Assembly: GCA_018336195.1 (NCBI GenBank)
Contig: JAGXQV010000051.1
Span: 1-64,000, forward strand
Source: Sulfuricella sp.
GTDB taxonomy: Bacteria; Pseudomonadota; Gammaproteobacteria; Burkholderiales; Sulfuricellaceae
DNA length: 64,000 nucleotides
Direction: 5' to 3'
This document shows, piece after piece, positions 27,185 through 36,357 of the stretch. The notes beneath the pieces were generated by a model that ran no database searches, was not told where the DNA came from, and saw only the letters and a list, made by a program, of their open reading frames with translations. Positions within the stretch are counted from its first letter, which is position 1. Each line of letters opens with the position of its first letter. The position numbers and the translations under genes were made by a program.

Positions 27185-28318
27185 CTATTGGCGTTTCTCG
27201 GTTCTACTCGCTGACAGTACTAATATTCTGGCGAACGATTGCAGGTTCACCTGTTCTTCCAGCAACAAGCCACTGCGCTCGAACAAATTCCGCCATTCGG
27301 TAAGCGTCCTTTCCCTGCCGCGGGTGCCCATGAACATCTGCATGTCGAATGCCGTGCTGGCGAGGTCGGCATCGGATTCAGCCATGACCAGTTCCATCAC
27401 GGCAATCCGCGCGCCGCTTGCGGCACAGGTGCGGGCAAGGTTTTGCAGGACCGCGACGCAACTGTCGTCATCGAAGCCATGCAGGACGGCGCTAAGCAGG
27501 TAGATGTCGGTGTCGCCGGTCGCCGGAGGTAGCGACTCGAACACGTCGCCGGCCTGAAAGCTCAGGCGGGCGAGCAGCTTAGGATGCTCGCGGCCAATCC
27601 AGTGGCTCTCGGCGGCTCGGATAAGCTGGGGACGATCCACCACCACGGCGCGCAGGTGCGGGTGGCGCTTGAGGATGGCAATGGCTTTGCTGCCCAGCGA
27701 TCCGCCGACGTCGATGAGCCGTGTGAAGCGCCCCCAGTCGAAGTCCCGCGCGAAGCTGTCCCCGGCCAGGGCTTCCACGCTATCCATGGCTCGTGAAAAC
27801 AAGGCGTCGAACTCGGGGTGGCTATCCATGTAACCATACAAGTCCTGCCCATGGGCGAGGCGGAACGGCACGTCGCCGTTGCGCAACGCCGCTTCCAGTG
27901 GTTCGAACCAGGGCCGGGACATCTCGTCCGAGTTGTGCATGAGGATCATCGCCCGCACGGATTGCGGATCGTTCTCCCGTAGCGGTGCGGAAAGCACGTT
28001 GTTGGCGAACACCCGCGGCGCGACTTCCGCAAAAACACCCATTGCCGCGAGCATCCGCAGCAGCCGGTAGGTGGCTTGGGGGGACGTGGAAACCCGGGCG
28101 GCAATCTCGTCGGCGCCGAGATGCCGGTCACCCAGCAGCGTGGCGATATCCAGGCGCGCGGCGAGGTAAAGTACCCGCGACTGCCAGAATGCCGAGCCGA
28201 TCTGCATCAGGCGAAACGGCGGCGGAGTGAGCTTGTTGGGGAGATTCTGCAACCAGCCGGCGAACTTCATCAACCCGGCGAAGCGCCGCACGGCCCCGCC
28301 ATTCTTTTGCAGTGACAT
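27185..28318 (-). CDS. SAM-dependent O-methyltransferase with winged-helix dimerisation domain
   Basis: A 377-residue soluble enzyme of the acetylserotonin/hydroxyneurosporene O-methyltransferase group. The N-terminal helix-turn-helix-like dimerisation domain covers about 40-115 (ADEIAARVSTSPQATYRLLRML). The SAM-binding Rossmann domain follows, with the glycine motif LIDVGGSLGSKAIAIL and the late motif DIYLLSAVLHGFDDD. The general-base histidine is probably in AVLHGF. The substrate is unknown. It lies 14 bases after a TetR gene and is probably in the same transcript, so the TetR protein may respond to the substrate or product. Confidence 0.85.
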   Translation of the reverse strand: MSLQKNGGAVRRFAGLMKFAGWLQNLPNKLTPPPFRLMQIGSAFWQSRVLYLAARLDIATLLGDRHLGADEIAARVSTSPQATYRLLRMLAAMGVFAEVAPRVFANNVLSAPLRENDPQSVRAMILMHNSDEMSRPWFEPLEAALRNGDVPFRLAHGQDLYGYMDSHPEFDALFSRAMDSVEALAGDSFARDFDWGRFTRLIDVGGSLGSKAIAILKRHPHLRAVVVDRPQLIRAAESHWIGREHPKLLARLSFQAGDVFESLPPATGDTDIYLLSAVLHGFDDDSCVAVLQNLARTCAASGARIAVMELVMAESDADLASTAFDMQMFMGTRGRERTLTEWRNLFERSGLLLEEQVNLQSFARILVLSASRTEKRQ

Positions 28319-28332
28319 CGCAAACCCTCCGA

Positions 28333-28953
28333 CTATTCGTGCGCGGTAGGCGCGAGGCCCGCCGCAAAGAGCCGACCGTTGAAGGTCGCGAGGTTTTCCA
28401 GGAACGCGCCATCCATCGCACGGCCCATCTGCTCCTCGAAAATGTCCTTCAAGAGCATCGGCGTCATGGCGAGGCTGACGAACGCCATCCTCAGGATGTC
28501 CGGGTCCACCGCCGCGTCGATCTGCCCCTGCGCTTTCAGGTCGGCCACTTTCCGCGCCCCCCGCGTGCGCCCGCGCTCCAGCAACTGCTGGATGAAACGC
28601 CGCCCCGGTCCTTGGTTGAGCGCCAGCACTTTGAGGATCAGCTTGGGAAATTCGGGACGATGGGTCATGGTCTCGTAATAGAGGCGCAGGAACTCGGTGA
28701 AACCCGCAGGCGCCGCCAGCATCGGGCCATCCAGCACGTCCAGCAAGGGATTCAGGGTCTCCCGGATCATCTCCTCGTACAACCCTTCCTTGTTGCCGAA
28801 GTAGTAACGGATCATGGAGATGTTGGCATCGGCTTTTTCAGCTATTTGCCGGGTCGTGACCTTGTGATAGTCGTCGCCGAGAAAACACTCCAGCGCTGCC
28901 TTCAACAGGCGCGCCCGCACCGGATCGCAGGGGTGTTGGGGGGTAACGTCCAT
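28333..28953 (-). CDS. TetR-family regulator
   Basis: A 206-residue repressor-type protein. The TetR helix-turn-helix is at about 14-60 (ALECFLGDDYHKVTTRQIAEKADANISMI, then YYFGNKEGLYEEM). The rest is a helical ligand-binding and dimerisation domain. It is probably autoregulatory and controls the downstream O-methyltransferase. The ligand is unknown. Confidence 0.9.
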   Translation of the reverse strand: MDVTPQHPCDPVRARLLKAALECFLGDDYHKVTTRQIAEKADANISMIRYYFGNKEGLYEEMIRETLNPLLDVLDGPMLAAPAGFTEFLRLYYETMTHRPEFPKLILKVLALNQGPGRRFIQQLLERGRTRGARKVADLKAQGQIDAAVDPDILRMAFVSLAMTPMLLKDIFEEQMGRAMDGAFLENLATFNGRLFAAGLAPTAHE

Positions 28954-29094
28954 CGCCTTCTCCTATCGTGAATATCGAGGAGAAGATTAGCACTCGTTCG
29001 ATTTCATCGACAGCCATTTCGCCAATCAAATCACGGGGTTTGATTGACTGGCGGGAGACTTGACGAGGGTGGGGCTGCGCAATTCCCGCAGAGA

Positions 29095-29436
29095 TTACGC
29101 ATCAGCCGAGTCAGCCGCTGCCGCCTGCTCTGGATATAAATGAACGGTTAACCAGATGGCTCCTTCGGAAACCTGCGCCACGCTGTGAGGCACCCCCGCC
29201 GGCAGGAACAGGTAGTCGCCCGATTTGAGTGAAACCGGCTTCCCGGCTACCTGGAGCAGAGCCTCGCCTTGCGCCAAAAGCACCCATTCATCCTGAGGTT
29301 GCACATACTCGCAGGGCGTAATGGCGGCTGAACTCACGATCCGCTCGACTACCAGATTCCGGTGCTGCAAGAGCATTTCAAAGCGTTCGCCCACTTGGGG
29401 CGGCACGGCATCGGCAAAGAGATTTCCGGTTGGCAT
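29095..29436 (-). CDS. cupin-domain protein
   Basis: A small single-domain cupin of about 113 residues. The cupin core includes PCEYVQPQDEWVLLAQGEALL and the second motif LKSGDYLFLPAGVPHSV. The final histidine of the second motif is present. The first motif has Gln/Asp/Glu in place of the usual HxH, so metal binding is uncertain. I placed the start at 29436, five bases after the stop of the DUF1737 gene; an in-frame ATG at 29457 would overlap that gene. Function unknown. Confidence 0.75.
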   Translation of the reverse strand: MPTGNLFADAVPPQVGERFEMLLQHRNLVVERIVSSAAITPCEYVQPQDEWVLLAQGEALLQVAGKPVSLKSGDYLFLPAGVPHSVAQVSEGAIWLTVHLYPEQAAAADSADA

Positions 29437-29440
29437 GGCG

Positions 29441-29647
29441 CTACTGCGATTCGACATCCCGATTGACCACGCTCGGCCAAACAACCGCTTGCGCGACAAT
29501 CACGGATTCGCCGTTGAAGGTGGCCGCAGGCGAGCCGTAGAGTTGGTAACCCAGTGCCAACGCCTCGCTGACGCGGCGACAGAATTTGGCGTCGTCCGGG
29601 CCGGTCAGCAAGCGATAAATCGGCATGTCATCAGGTGGAGGATTCAT
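29441..29647 (-). CDS. DUF1737 small protein
   Basis: A 68-residue protein matching DUF1737 (IYRLLTGPDDAKFCRRVSEAL, then GYQLYGSPAATFNG). An AGGAAA ribosome site precedes the ATG at 29647 by five bases. DUF1737 has no known function; the fold is a short alpha/beta unit often found alone. It is followed closely by the cupin gene on the same strand. Confidence 0.8.
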   Translation of the reverse strand: MNPPPDDMPIYRLLTGPDDAKFCRRVSEALALGYQLYGSPAATFNGESVIVAQAVVWPSVVNRDVESQ

Positions 29648-29715
29648 CGGGATTTCCTTTAGTCGATAGCGGTGGCAGCGTGGCGAGGAACGCCGGCGCG
29701 GAAAGTTTCATTGCT

Positions 29716-30273
29716 TCAATCTGCGCCGGTTGTTTGCGTGGCGGGGTTTCCCCCGCTGGCAATGTGCGAAAGCACTGCGGGCGCAATGATTCGATGCAGC
29801 GGAGTAACCGGAAGCATATACACCCGCCCTAACAGATTATGGACGTGGACGACGGTGGTCACTGCGACCGACTGTTCGCCATCCGGCACTGTTGAGTGCT
29901 TGTAGACGGAGAGTACGACGTCGAGATGCTTGTCGCTTTCGCCGAGCAAGGCTTCATCCGGCGTATTCGAGATAAGCGTGAAGATGCCGACCCGATCTCC
30001 CGGCAGATATGCCGATTCAGGCTTCGCCGGGTCGAATTCGCCAAGCCCGCCCAGATCCTTCAAACCGACGAACTTCACCAGTTTGTTGCGCAACGCCATG
30101 AGCGAATTCACCCAGGCCGGGGAATTTTTCAGGGCGCTAAGGAAAAGATCGAGCGCCGAGCGCGATGTATGGGGAACGGCAACGGCGTGACAATCGAAAA
30201 AATAGGCACCGGGCAGTCGTGCGTGGATGGCGCTGCCGGGGGGGACGACGGAGGATTTCGCGCGATTTTTCAT
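29716..30273 (-). CDS. DUF2867-family protein
   Basis: A 185-residue soluble protein matching DUF2867. The middle contains SALDLFLSALKNSPAWVNSL and GLGEFDPAKPESAYLPGDRV, and the end carries VVHVHNLLGRVYMLPVTPLHRII. These proteins resemble START-like or NAD-epimerase-associated domains and have no established role. It heads the DUF2867 - DUF1737 - cupin series. A palindromic element lies immediately upstream. Confidence 0.78.
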   Translation of the reverse strand: MKNRAKSSVVPPGSAIHARLPGAYFFDCHAVAVPHTSRSALDLFLSALKNSPAWVNSLMALRNKLVKFVGLKDLGGLGEFDPAKPESAYLPGDRVGIFTLISNTPDEALLGESDKHLDVVLSVYKHSTVPDGEQSVAVTTVVHVHNLLGRVYMLPVTPLHRIIAPAVLSHIASGGNPATQTTGAD

Positions 30274-30295
30274 GGTGGGTCAGCCTAACTATAAG

Positions 30296-30410
30296 CAGTT
30301 TTTGGTTTTGAGTGTTTAGTGTTGAGTTGGGGAATGCGCTTCGCGCCTGATTCAAATCCGCCGCGCATTGCGCGGCGACATCAACTAAACACTCAACATT
30401 CAAAACTGTC
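30296..30410. repeat. dispersed palindromic element, family 1 copy A
   Basis: Its ends are inverted repeats: the left end reads TTGAGTGTTTAGTGTTGAGTT and the right end AACTAAACACTCAACATTCAA, around a GC-rich centre with its own small hairpins. A second copy with the same layout lies at 61495-61615. It fills the gap between the DUF2867 and transglutaminase genes. Confidence 0.8.
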
Positions 30411-30418
30411 TTTGCCTT

Positions 30419-31012
30419 TCACTTATTATGGGAATATCCGGTTATGGGAATATCCGGCAGGTTTTCCGCCACGAGCAACACCTCACCGAAGCGCTCCAAC
30501 AGCGAGGTGACCAGCGGCAGCGGTTCGGCCCAAATCTCCGGCAAATCACGCTCGCACTTCTCCCGGATAGTAAAGGCGAGCGCTTCGCGAGGCGGACAGA
30601 AGGCGGCGGCAATGCCTTCCTTGTTGCCCCTTGGATCGATACGGTACCAACCGTAATCCGCCAAAAAGACGGCATTCAGACCGTGCAAACAATAGGGCGG
30701 GCCGGCATCGCCGACCGACAGACGCTGATAGCAAAGCCCCGCCGGAATGCGGTTTGCCCTTAGCAACGCGGCGAGGAGATGGCTTTTGGCATAACAATAG
30801 CCGGTGCCGTGCAGCAAGACCTCCGAAGCGCGGCAGGTTACGGGGTTTTTCTTGAAGTCCCAACTATGTTTGATTTCGTCGCGAACAAACTCAAAGCAAC
30901 GCCGGGCGATGGCGATTTCGTCAGCTTGCCCGCCGGCCAGGGTGGACGCTTTCTCCGCGACCTGCGGATGGTCGAAATCGATGTACTTGCTTGGCGCGAG
31001 ATAAAGATGCAT
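30419..31012 (-). CDS. transglutaminase-like cysteine protease-fold protein
   Basis: A 197-residue protein of the transglutaminase-like superfamily. The catalytic triad is visible: Cys in HGTGYCYAKSHLLAAL, His in CLHGLNAVFL and Asp in WYRIDPRGN. No signal peptide is seen, so it is probably cytosolic. Bacterial members act as peptidases or amide hydrolases with varied substrates. The ATG at 31012 begins the conserved part (MHLYLAPSKYIDFDHP); an in-frame GTG at 31042 is the alternative. The 260 bases up to the FKBP gene hold no gene I can support. Confidence 0.82.
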   Translation of the reverse strand: MHLYLAPSKYIDFDHPQVAEKASTLAGGQADEIAIARRCFEFVRDEIKHSWDFKKNPVTCRASEVLLHGTGYCYAKSHLLAALLRANRIPAGLCYQRLSVGDAGPPYCLHGLNAVFLADYGWYRIDPRGNKEGIAAAFCPPREALAFTIREKCERDLPEIWAEPLPLVTSLLERFGEVLLVAENLPDIPITGYSHNK

Positions 31013-31277
31013 AGGTAATGTGGGCAGAAAATCCGAATTCACCGGCCTGTGAAACTTTTCGCACAGGTCGGCGCTGGATTGTGCTGCGGCTTGGCATCCG
31101 GCGCAATACTTTCAGGAGAAAGGGCTATGGCAAGCTGGAAAATTGACACCCGTTCTCCGGCATCGCACATGATCCAGAGACCACAAAAAATGGAATGCCA
31201 TCGACCAGGTATCGGTACAATTCGCTCCTTGAGTTGTGCAGTCATCCCTTGATTAACCTCCAGCAAGAAAGTCTTTC

Positions 31278-31712
31278 ATGAAAAATCTAGCCACGCTAAT
31301 TGTTTCACTGTCATTCGGATTAACCCTGGGCGCCCATGCTGCCGCGCCCGCAGACCCCGCCCCGGCGGCTCCCCTGGAAGTCAAAACGCCTTCCGGGATT
31401 GCCATTACCACCTTGAAAGAAGGTTCCGGCGCCAGCCCCAAAGCCACCGAAACGGTCAAGGTCCATTATCGCGGCACCCTTACCGACGGGACGGAGTTCG
31501 ACAGCTCCTACAAACGCGGCCAGCCGGCGACTTTCCCGCTGAATCGGGTCATCCCCTGCTGGACCGAGGGCATGCAGACCATGAAGGTCGGCGCCAAGGC
31601 CAAGCTGGTTTGCCCCGGCAATCTGGCCTATGGCCCGCGCGGCATTCCGGGAACCATTCCTCCCAATGCCACCCTGATTTTCGAAGTGGAGTTGCTCGAT
31701 ATCTTCAGGTAA
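31278..31712 (+). CDS. secreted FKBP-type peptidyl-prolyl isomerase
   Basis: A 144-residue protein with a signal peptide (about 1-21, cleavage near AHA-AA). An FKBP domain follows ([62 protein letters not shown]). It catalyses cis-trans isomerisation of proline bonds in the periplasm. An unusual pair of cysteines (VIPCWTEG and KLVCPGN) is typical of this subgroup. It is followed by the TlpA gene at 91 bases, also periplasmic. Confidence 0.93.
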   Translation: MKNLATLIVSLSFGLTLGAHAAAPADPAPAAPLEVKTPSGIAITTLKEGSGASPKATETVKVHYRGTLTDGTEFDSSYKRGQPATFPLNRVIPCWTEGMQTMKVGAKAKLVCPGNLAYGPRGIPGTIPPNATLIFEVELLDIFR

Positions 31713-31803
31713 CCAGGATCGCGGCAGCGGGCTGTCGGCACCTTCGGCAGCCCCTACCCGCGGATCGCTCGGCCTGCGAAACGGCCTGCACTAGAGAAGC
31801 GGT

Positions 31804-32325
31804 ATGAATATGAGCGCAATTTTTCGGTTTTTTCTTTTATGGGCGGCGCTGTCCACCCCGGCATTCGCCGACACGCCGGGCGAGGTCAAAGCCGGCGGAT
31901 ATTTGCGCGAGGCGAAGCTGCACGGTTTTACCGGGCAGACCAAGCGCTTTGCCGATTTCAAGGGAAAGCCCCTGATTATCAACGTGTGGGCCAGTTGGTG
32001 CGCCCCCTGCCGGGCCGAGATGGGGTCCCTGGAACGCTTGGCGCGTCGCTACGGCGGCAAACAGCTCAACGTGATCGGGATTTCGACCGACGACGACGGC
32101 AACGCCGCCGCGGCATACATCAAGCAGTCAAAAATCACCTTCGAGAATTTTCTCGACAGCCAGGTGTTCCTGGAAAACATGCTGGGCGCCAACACCATCC
32201 CACTGACCGTCCTGGTAGACGCCAACGGGCGGGTGCTGGAAAAAGCCCGTGGCGCTTACGATTGGGACAGCCCGGAAATCCACAAGGAAATTGAACGGGT
32301 GTTTCGCATCAAGTTGAAGCGCTGA
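31804..32325 (+). CDS. TlpA/ResA-like periplasmic thioredoxin
   Basis: A 173-residue thioredoxin-fold protein with an N-terminal signal sequence (about 1-22, cleavage near AFA-DT). The active site is WASWCAPCRAEM. The cis-proline stretch is NTIPLTVLVD. Proteins of this type reduce disulfides or guide cytochrome c maturation in the periplasm. A second ATG two codons in is possible. The gene ends next to a convergent toxin-antitoxin pair. Confidence 0.93.
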   Translation: MNMSAIFRFFLLWAALSTPAFADTPGEVKAGGYLREAKLHGFTGQTKRFADFKGKPLIINVWASWCAPCRAEMGSLERLARRYGGKQLNVIGISTDDDGNAAAAYIKQSKITFENFLDSQVFLENMLGANTIPLTVLVDANGRVLEKARGAYDWDSPEIHKEIERVFRIKLKR

Positions 32326-32362
32326 GAAAAGCGAAATTTGAGTCTTGCGTGGGAGTATAAGG

Positions 32363-32686
32363 TCAGGTCAACGCTTCCAATCCATGCTTTTCGACCACCG
32401 CAAGCAGCTTGAGCGCCATCCCACTGGGGCGCTTGGTTCCCGCTTCCCATTTCTGCACGGTCGATTCGCTGGTGTTCAAATAACGCGCGAATACCGGCTG
32501 GCTGACGTGAAAGCGTTCGCGAAGCTGCTTGATGTCCGCCGCATCAAGCAACGGCGGTGTGCTCAGACACGTGGCATCGAACTCGCGCATCGTGGTCTTG
32601 TCGATGACGCCAGCACGGTGCAATCCTTGCGCCGCACTGTGGATTGCTTCAAAAGCGTCACTCTTGAATTGGGCTTTGGTTGGCAT
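32363..32686 (-). CDS. HTH-type antitoxin (HigA/NadS-like)
   Basis: A 107-residue protein. The C-terminal half is an XRE helix-turn-helix (IKQLRERFHVSQPVFARYLNTSESTVQKWEAG), and the N-terminal half would bind the toxin. The ATG at 32686 has AGGAGA seven bases upstream. It overlaps the end of the toxin gene by 29 bases, a toxin-first order known for HigBA-like pairs. It probably represses the operon. Confidence 0.88.
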   Translation of the reverse strand: MPTKAQFKSDAFEAIHSAAQGLHRAGVIDKTTMREFDATCLSTPPLLDAADIKQLRERFHVSQPVFARYLNTSESTVQKWEAGTKRPSGMALKLLAVVEKHGLEALT

Positions 32687-33050
32687 GGCAAATCTCCTGT
32701 AAATCGCCGTTGCGAATTTCGAGAGCCAAGGCGGCCTCGTTTTGGCGTCGGTAAGCACTCGCCAGCTTTCTGAAAGCAGCAAGCTCGGCGTCGTTGATAT
32801 TGCCCCGGTCTTTCTTGGCAAACAGATAAACGAATACCCAGAACCGTCCGTCGCCGGCAAGGATGATGGAGCGCTGCTGGTTATCCTTGAGGCGCTTCTT
32901 GAAGACGCCGCCCCCCAAATCATCCGCCTGACCGATGGCAACCTGACGTATCGCGGCACAAAGCGCTTCATCGTCAACGCCAGCCTTGCGAGCAGCCTTG
33001 GAAAACCAGGCCGTTTTGAAAAAGCGTCGTATGGGGGTTGTTGTATTCAT
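32658..33050 (-). CDS. RelE/HigB-type toxin
   Basis: A 130-residue protein of the RelE/ParE-like group. It has TAWFSKAARKAGVDDEAL and a central KRLKDNQQRSIILAGDGRFWVFVYLFAKKDR, where the basic residues match the RNA-binding face of such toxins. It is likely a ribosome-dependent mRNA interferase neutralised by the downstream HTH protein. The length slightly exceeds the usual ~110. Confidence 0.86.
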   Translation of the reverse strand: MNTTTPIRRFFKTAWFSKAARKAGVDDEALCAAIRQVAIGQADDLGGGVFKKRLKDNQQRSIILAGDGRFWVFVYLFAKKDRGNINDAELAAFRKLASAYRRQNEAALALEIRNGDLQEICHANQSPIQE

Positions 33051-33209
33051 GATTTATGGTAGCACCTAGTCCTACCATCATCAAGATTTGGCACCTCAAG
33101 TGCGAAGGGAAAATGCCCCAACCTTTTCTTCATATCTTGTTGCTATCCAAAGCTCGCCAAGAGTAAGCATGCGCAAACCTCAACAAGCCACCCTCGCGAG
33201 ATTTCCCGC

Positions 33210-34343
33210 TCAGTTTTGCACCGATTCCCCGCCATTTTCCGCCAGAGCCGCTTTCACCTTGCCCCAATCCATTTCCAGCGGGGCGTATTGCCGTTGCGGT
33301 AGGGCCGCAATGTCGGCTTCGAGTCGGGCGCGCCGTTCGTCGGAGAGGGGGTGGGTGGAAAACAGGGCGGGGAGCTTTGCCGTCGCACCTTCCTTGCCGG
33401 CCAGCTTGGTGAAGAAACGCGGCATGGCGCGTGGGTCGATGCCGGCTTGGGCGAGGCGTTGCAGGCCGGCATGGTCGGCCTGGTTCTCGGCGTCGCGGGA
33501 AAACTTCATTTCAGTGAGGCTGGCCGTCGCCTCGCCGGCCAGGGTGCCGGAATAATCGCCCAGCGCCAGCGAGAGCAATGCGCGCAGCCCGAGGTTCTTG
33601 AACACGGCCTTGAGTCCGTGGCGCAGTTCGACGTGGGCGATTTCGTGGGCCAGTACGCCGGCCAGTTCTTCGGCGCTGTCGGTGGCGCGGAGCAGGCCGG
33701 TATTGACCACCACCACTCCGCCGGGCGCGGCGAAGGCGTTGATTTCCGGGCTGTGCGCGACGAACCAGCGGTAGTGGTGCGGGGAGCCGAGGGTGAGCTT
33801 TTCGCCGATCTGGCGTATCGCTTGAACCGCTGTGCCGCTGTCTTCCAGCTTCATTTGGGCGCGGGTCTGCGCCAGGGTGAGTTCGCCGATTTGCGCCTCG
33901 AATTCGGCGGGCGTGCGCTTCACCACCCAATCCGCGACGGCATCGGCCTCGATCAGGAAAGCCCCGATGAGCAGGAAAGGCAGCAGCAGGAAAATCCCCA
34001 GCGCCATCCAGCCGAGACGGAAACGCCATTCCAGGCGCCGCCGTTGCTGTGCCGCTGCCGCTAATCTTGCCGCCAGTACCGGCGGTGTCGTGGCGCTAAA
34101 CGCCTCGCGGTGCGCCGCGTCGAGGAAAAAGGCGTAGTGCCCGCCGGCGTCCTGCCAGGAGAGGCGCGTTTCGCCGTAGTTGAAACCGGCGGGGTCGAGT
34201 TCGAGCAAGGCCGGGTCGGCCTGGAATTCCTGCGCGCCGCAACGCAGATGCAAGGTGCCGAAATCCCAGCAGCCCATCGCCGCCGCGCCGCCACCGGGCA
34301 AACCCGGCCCGAACAGGCGTCCGCTGAATTCAGTGGCGCCCAC
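33210..34343 (-). CDS. M48-family zinc metalloprotease, membrane-anchored
   Basis: A 377-residue protein. The first ~100 residues form an unfamiliar beta-rich region (GTLHLRCGAQEF, GGHYAFFLDAAHREAF). One membrane helix (about 135-158) follows, then a peptidase M48 domain with the zinc motif AHEIAHVELRHG and a downstream glutamate in RDAENQADHAGL. The GTG at 34343, four bases after the AIM24 stop, is the likely start; the open frame continues upstream only as shadow of that gene. It resembles BepA/HtpX-type quality-control proteases. Pairing with AIM24 suggests envelope function. Confidence 0.85.
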   Translation of the reverse strand: MGATEFSGRLFGPGLPGGGAAAMGCWDFGTLHLRCGAQEFQADPALLELDPAGFNYGETRLSWQDAGGHYAFFLDAAHREAFSATTPPVLAARLAAAAQQRRRLEWRFRLGWMALGIFLLLPFLLIGAFLIEADAVADWVVKRTPAEFEAQIGELTLAQTRAQMKLEDSGTAVQAIRQIGEKLTLGSPHHYRWFVAHSPEINAFAAPGGVVVVNTGLLRATDSAEELAGVLAHEIAHVELRHGLKAVFKNLGLRALLSLALGDYSGTLAGEATASLTEMKFSRDAENQADHAGLQRLAQAGIDPRAMPRFFTKLAGKEGATAKLPALFSTHPLSDERRARLEADIAALPQRQYAPLEMDWGKVKAALAENGGESVQN

Positions 34344-34347
34344 GCGC

Positions 34348-35148
34348 TCAGTCGTCGCTGCCGCCGAGCAGCCCGCCCAGCGCCACCCCGCCCAGCAGCG
34401 AGCCTTCGTCCTTGCTGCGTCCGCCGGCTGCCGGGGACGAGGCGATGATGCGGTTGGCGAGACGCGACAGGGGTAGCGATTGCAGCCACACCTTGCCGGG
34501 GCCGCGCAAGGTGGCGAAGAACAGCCCCTCGCCGCCGAACAGCGCGGATTTGATCTTGCCGACGTACTGGATGTCGAAATCCACGCTGGGCTGGAAGGCC
34601 ACCACGCAGCCGGTATCGACGCGCAAGGTTTCGCCGGGTGCGAGGGTTTTCTCCAGCAGGGTGCCGCCGGCATGGATGAATGCCCAGCCGTCGCCGTCGA
34701 GTTTCTCCATGATGAAGCCCTCGCCGCCGAACAGGCCGGTGCCGAGCTTCTTCTGGAAGGCCAGCCCCAGCGACACGCCCTTGGCGGCGCACAGGAAGGC
34801 GTCCTTCTGGCAGATCAGGGTGCCGCCGATTTCGGCGAGGTGGACCGGGACGATCTTGCCGGGATACGGTGCGGCGAAAGCGACGCGCTTCTTGCCCACG
34901 CCCTGGTTGTAGAACACCGTGGTGAACAACGATTCGCCGGTGAGCAGGCGCTTGCCCGCGCCGAGCAGCTTGCCGAACAAGCCGCCTTGCTGGGAGCCGT
35001 CGCCGAACACGGTATCCATCTCGATGCCGTCCTGCATGTACATCATCGCCCCGGCCTCGCCCACCGCCGCCTCGCCGGGATCCAGCTCGACCTCGACGTA
35101 CTGCATTTCGTTACCGAATATTTCGTAATCGACTTCGTCCATCGCCAT
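34348..35148 (-). CDS. AIM24/TIGR00266-family protein
   Basis: A 266-residue protein of the TIGR00266/AIM24 family (beta-roll fold), with [42 protein letters not shown] and [19 protein letters not shown]. The glycine-rich tail ends in a short Asp-Asp. The bacterial role is unknown; the fungal homologue is mitochondrial. A GAGGAG ribosome site precedes the ATG at 35148. It is likely in one transcript with the M48 protease. Confidence 0.92.
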   Translation of the reverse strand: MAMDEVDYEIFGNEMQYVEVELDPGEAAVGEAGAMMYMQDGIEMDTVFGDGSQQGGLFGKLLGAGKRLLTGESLFTTVFYNQGVGKKRVAFAAPYPGKIVPVHLAEIGGTLICQKDAFLCAAKGVSLGLAFQKKLGTGLFGGEGFIMEKLDGDGWAFIHAGGTLLEKTLAPGETLRVDTGCVVAFQPSVDFDIQYVGKIKSALFGGEGLFFATLRGPGKVWLQSLPLSRLANRIIASSPAAGGRSKDEGSLLGGVALGGLLGGSDD

Positions 35149-35277
35149 ACCGCTCTCCTCGTAAAATGCTGATCAGGCGCATATCGTAGGGGCAGGACGG
35201 GAAAATGACAAATTCGCCGGGCCGCCGCGAATGCCTATAATGACTTTCAACTCGAACCACGAACAAAGGCGGTGCGC

Positions 35278-35970
35278 ATGACATCCAGGGTAATCGTGAT
35301 TTCCGGCGTCAGCCGGGGCCTCGGGCGGGCGATGAGCGAGGAATTCATCCGCCTCGGCCATCGGGTGTTCGGCTGCGGGCGTTCGGCGGAGGCGATTGCC
35401 GAACTGAACCAGCGTCACGGGCCGGGCAATCGCTTCGCGGTGGTGGACGTGACCCGCGACGAGGCGGTGCGCGACTGGGCGCAGGAGTGCCTGGCCGTCG
35501 CCGGGCCGCCCGATCTGCTCCTCAACAACGCCGCCCTTATCAACCGCAATGCCCCGCTCTGGGAAGTGCCCGCCGCCGAGTTCTCCGAGGTGATCGACGT
35601 GAACGTCAAGGGCGTCGCCAATCTTATTCGCCATTTCGTCCCCGCCATGGTGGCCCGGCGCAGCGGGGTGATCGTCAATTTCAGCTCGGGCTGGGGGCGC
35701 GATACCGATCCCGAAGTGGCGCCCTATTGCGCCACCAAGTGGGCGATGGAAGGCCTCACCAAGGCGCTCGCCCAGGAATTGCCCGCCGGGATGGCGGCGG
35801 TTCCGATAAATCCCGGCATCATCGACACCGCCATGCTGCGCAGTTGCTTCGGCGGGCAGGCACAGGGCTACCCGGGCGCGACCCAATGGGCGAGTAGCGC
35901 GGTGCCTTGGCTGCTCGGCCTGGGGCCGCAGGACAACGGCCGCTCGCTGACGGTCGGTGAAGCGCATTGA
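35278..35970 (+). CDS. short-chain dehydrogenase/reductase
   Basis: A 230-residue Rossmann enzyme. The cofactor loop is SGVSRGLG, followed by NNAA. The catalytic Ser is in NFSSGWGRDTD and the catalytic Tyr/Lys are in YCATKWAME. The short length and the absence of a long C-terminal helix are typical of small SDRs. The substrate is unknown. The ATG at 35278 has AAAGG upstream; a GTG two codons earlier is possible. The last ~100 residues have a diverged duplicate at 44802-45112. Confidence 0.9.
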   Translation: MTSRVIVISGVSRGLGRAMSEEFIRLGHRVFGCGRSAEAIAELNQRHGPGNRFAVVDVTRDEAVRDWAQECLAVAGPPDLLLNNAALINRNAPLWEVPAAEFSEVIDVNVKGVANLIRHFVPAMVARRSGVIVNFSSGWGRDTDPEVAPYCATKWAMEGLTKALAQELPAGMAAVPINPGIIDTAMLRSCFGGQAQGYPGATQWASSAVPWLLGLGPQDNGRSLTVGEAH

Positions 35971-36015
35971 GTGTCCCGATTTAGCCGGACTTTCCGTTCG
36001 CCGGCGCTATCCTTC

Positions 36016-36087
36016 GGAGCGGCCTTGGCCGCGATTGCGGTGTGTCACTCCGTGGCGCCGCTTGTCGCGGGCAAGCCACGCTCCTAC
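36016..36087. repeat. palindromic REP-like element, family 2 copy A
   Basis: A 72-base element running from GGAGCGGCCTTGGCCGCGAT to GCAAGCCACGCTCCTAC. The reverse complement of the same element lies at 42053-42124. It is an extragenic palindrome of the widespread TAGGAGCG...CGCTCC type. It sits in the 387-base gap between the SDR and the next gene; the rest of that gap shows only weak hairpins. Confidence 0.75.
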
Positions 36088-36357
36088 CGGGAAATCCGTC
36101 CTGTTTTTGAACTGTTCGGTTGATTGTTGAAAAGATGAGTTTGCCACCTCTCATCTTTTCACCCCCCTGACCCCGCGTAGCCCGAGCCTGCCCAACCGCA
36201 TCGGTATTCCGCAGCCATCCGTCACTCGAACCTCCGGAGAAACTCGGCGACCGGCGGCTTCCACCCGTTGCTCGGGTGAGCCGTTCATGTCGCCTTGCGC
36301 GATTGGTATGCAACCTGCTTGATAGCGTCGGCACGTTCTACAGCAAGGGGAATTCCC

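Noticed and set aside
31039-31266. 75-codon open frame between the transglutaminase and FKBP genes
   Set aside because: No ribosome site, no family and it overlaps the probable promoters of both flanking genes.
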